Below, in pieces: positions 5,789 through 5,924 of a stretch of 5,924 bases of DNA; within the stretch, counting starts at the first letter, position 1, and every line of letters begins with the position of its first letter. Both the position numbers and the translations under genes were made by a program. Below the pieces are notes generated by a model. The model searched no databases, was not told the origin of the DNA, and saw only the letters and a program-made list of their open reading frames with translations. The stretch is from Ignavibacteriota bacterium (GTDB lineage: Bacteria > Bacteroidota > Ignavibacteria > Palsa-1295). The stretch is from contig JANYLL010000425.1 of NCBI GenBank assembly GCA_025357895.1, positions 1 to 5,924 of the forward strand, given 5' to 3'.

Positions 5789-5924
5789 ATGACTGCTCCT
5801 CACAATCAAGTTCCTGATCATCCATACAATGATTTTCATTGTACGGCGATCGTCCATGACTCGATCTGCGCAACATGGGGCGACACACGCAACGGAAAGC
5901 TCACGATCTATTTTACAAAGGCTG
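5789..5924 (+). CDS. Partial Asp-box/sialidase-like repeat protein, cut by the window end
   Basis: From the ATG at 5789 the frame stays open for 45 complete codons to the window edge. The segment DSICATWGDTRNGKLTIYF matches the A-x-W-x-D-x-R-N-G-x-x-x-I-Y pattern typical of the ends of BNR/sialidase-like propeller proteins. The frame is already open from 5738, and the residues before the ATG read SSGKSFGKNIRFS, which resembles an Asp-box blade (DGGKSFGxNVRVSD). Thus the ATG is probably internal and the 5' part of the gene is missing, replaced by the lipoprotein gene. There is no signal peptide or ribosome binding site at 5789, although an extracellular propeller would need the former. It could be the remnant of a paralogue of the upstream propeller gene, or a contig-end chimera. 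Confidence 0.55.
   Translation, partial: MTAPHNQVPDHPYNDFHCTAIVHDSICATWGDTRNGKLTIYFTKA

Noticed and set aside
1..5924. A defence system, mobile element, CRISPR array or biosynthetic cluster
   Set aside because: No transposase, integrase, nuclease, toxin-antitoxin pair, spaced direct repeats or clustered biosynthetic enzymes are visible on either strand; the genes belong to unrelated families.

Overview
The window (5,924 bases, moderately AT-rich) looks like a chromosomal contig piece from the Bacteroidota/Chlorobiota assemblage, most likely an Ignavibacteria- or Kapabacteria-type lineage. The main clue is a large secreted beta-propeller protein ending in a type IX secretion (T9SS) sorting domain with the LEQNYPNPF signature. 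Supporting clues are a DUF72 protein of the subfamily with a long N-terminal extension, two TAnnTTTG-type promoter boxes, and several genes without a Shine-Dalgarno site. The lineage call is inference from remembered family signatures, not from a search.

Layout, left to right. Bases 1-78 (minus) encode the first 26 codons of an open frame that begins like a RimJ/RimL-type GNAT acetyltransferase but switches, in frame, into a perfect copy of the start of the neighbouring YceI gene. A divergent intergenic region (79-258) carries a TATAAT box overlapped by a 14-bp palindrome. A cytosolic YceI-family gene (259-807, plus) follows, then a REP-like hairpin (837-867). Next is a two-helix membrane protein with a PH-like domain (930-1424, plus), whose 3' end overlaps a convergent DUF72/YecE-family gene (1384-2289, minus) by 41 bp. 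A 228-base divergent region (2290-2517) holds a candidate promoter and an inverted repeat. It leads into the large T9SS-secreted Asp-box propeller protein (2518-5301, plus), followed 41 bases later by a small predicted lipoprotein (5343-5747, plus). The window ends inside what looks like the C-terminal part of a second Asp-box/sialidase-like repeat protein (ATG at 5789, but related sequence already begins just before it).

No pathway links these genes. YceI, the PH-like membrane protein and the DUF72 protein look like ordinary housekeeping or accessory genes. The propeller protein and the lipoprotein probably act outside the cytoplasm and may be co-transcribed. I found no CRISPR array, RNA gene, insertion sequence, or defence or other novel multi-gene system. 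The strangest features are at the two ends, where gene fragments are joined in ways that suggest assembly chimeras or real rearrangements.
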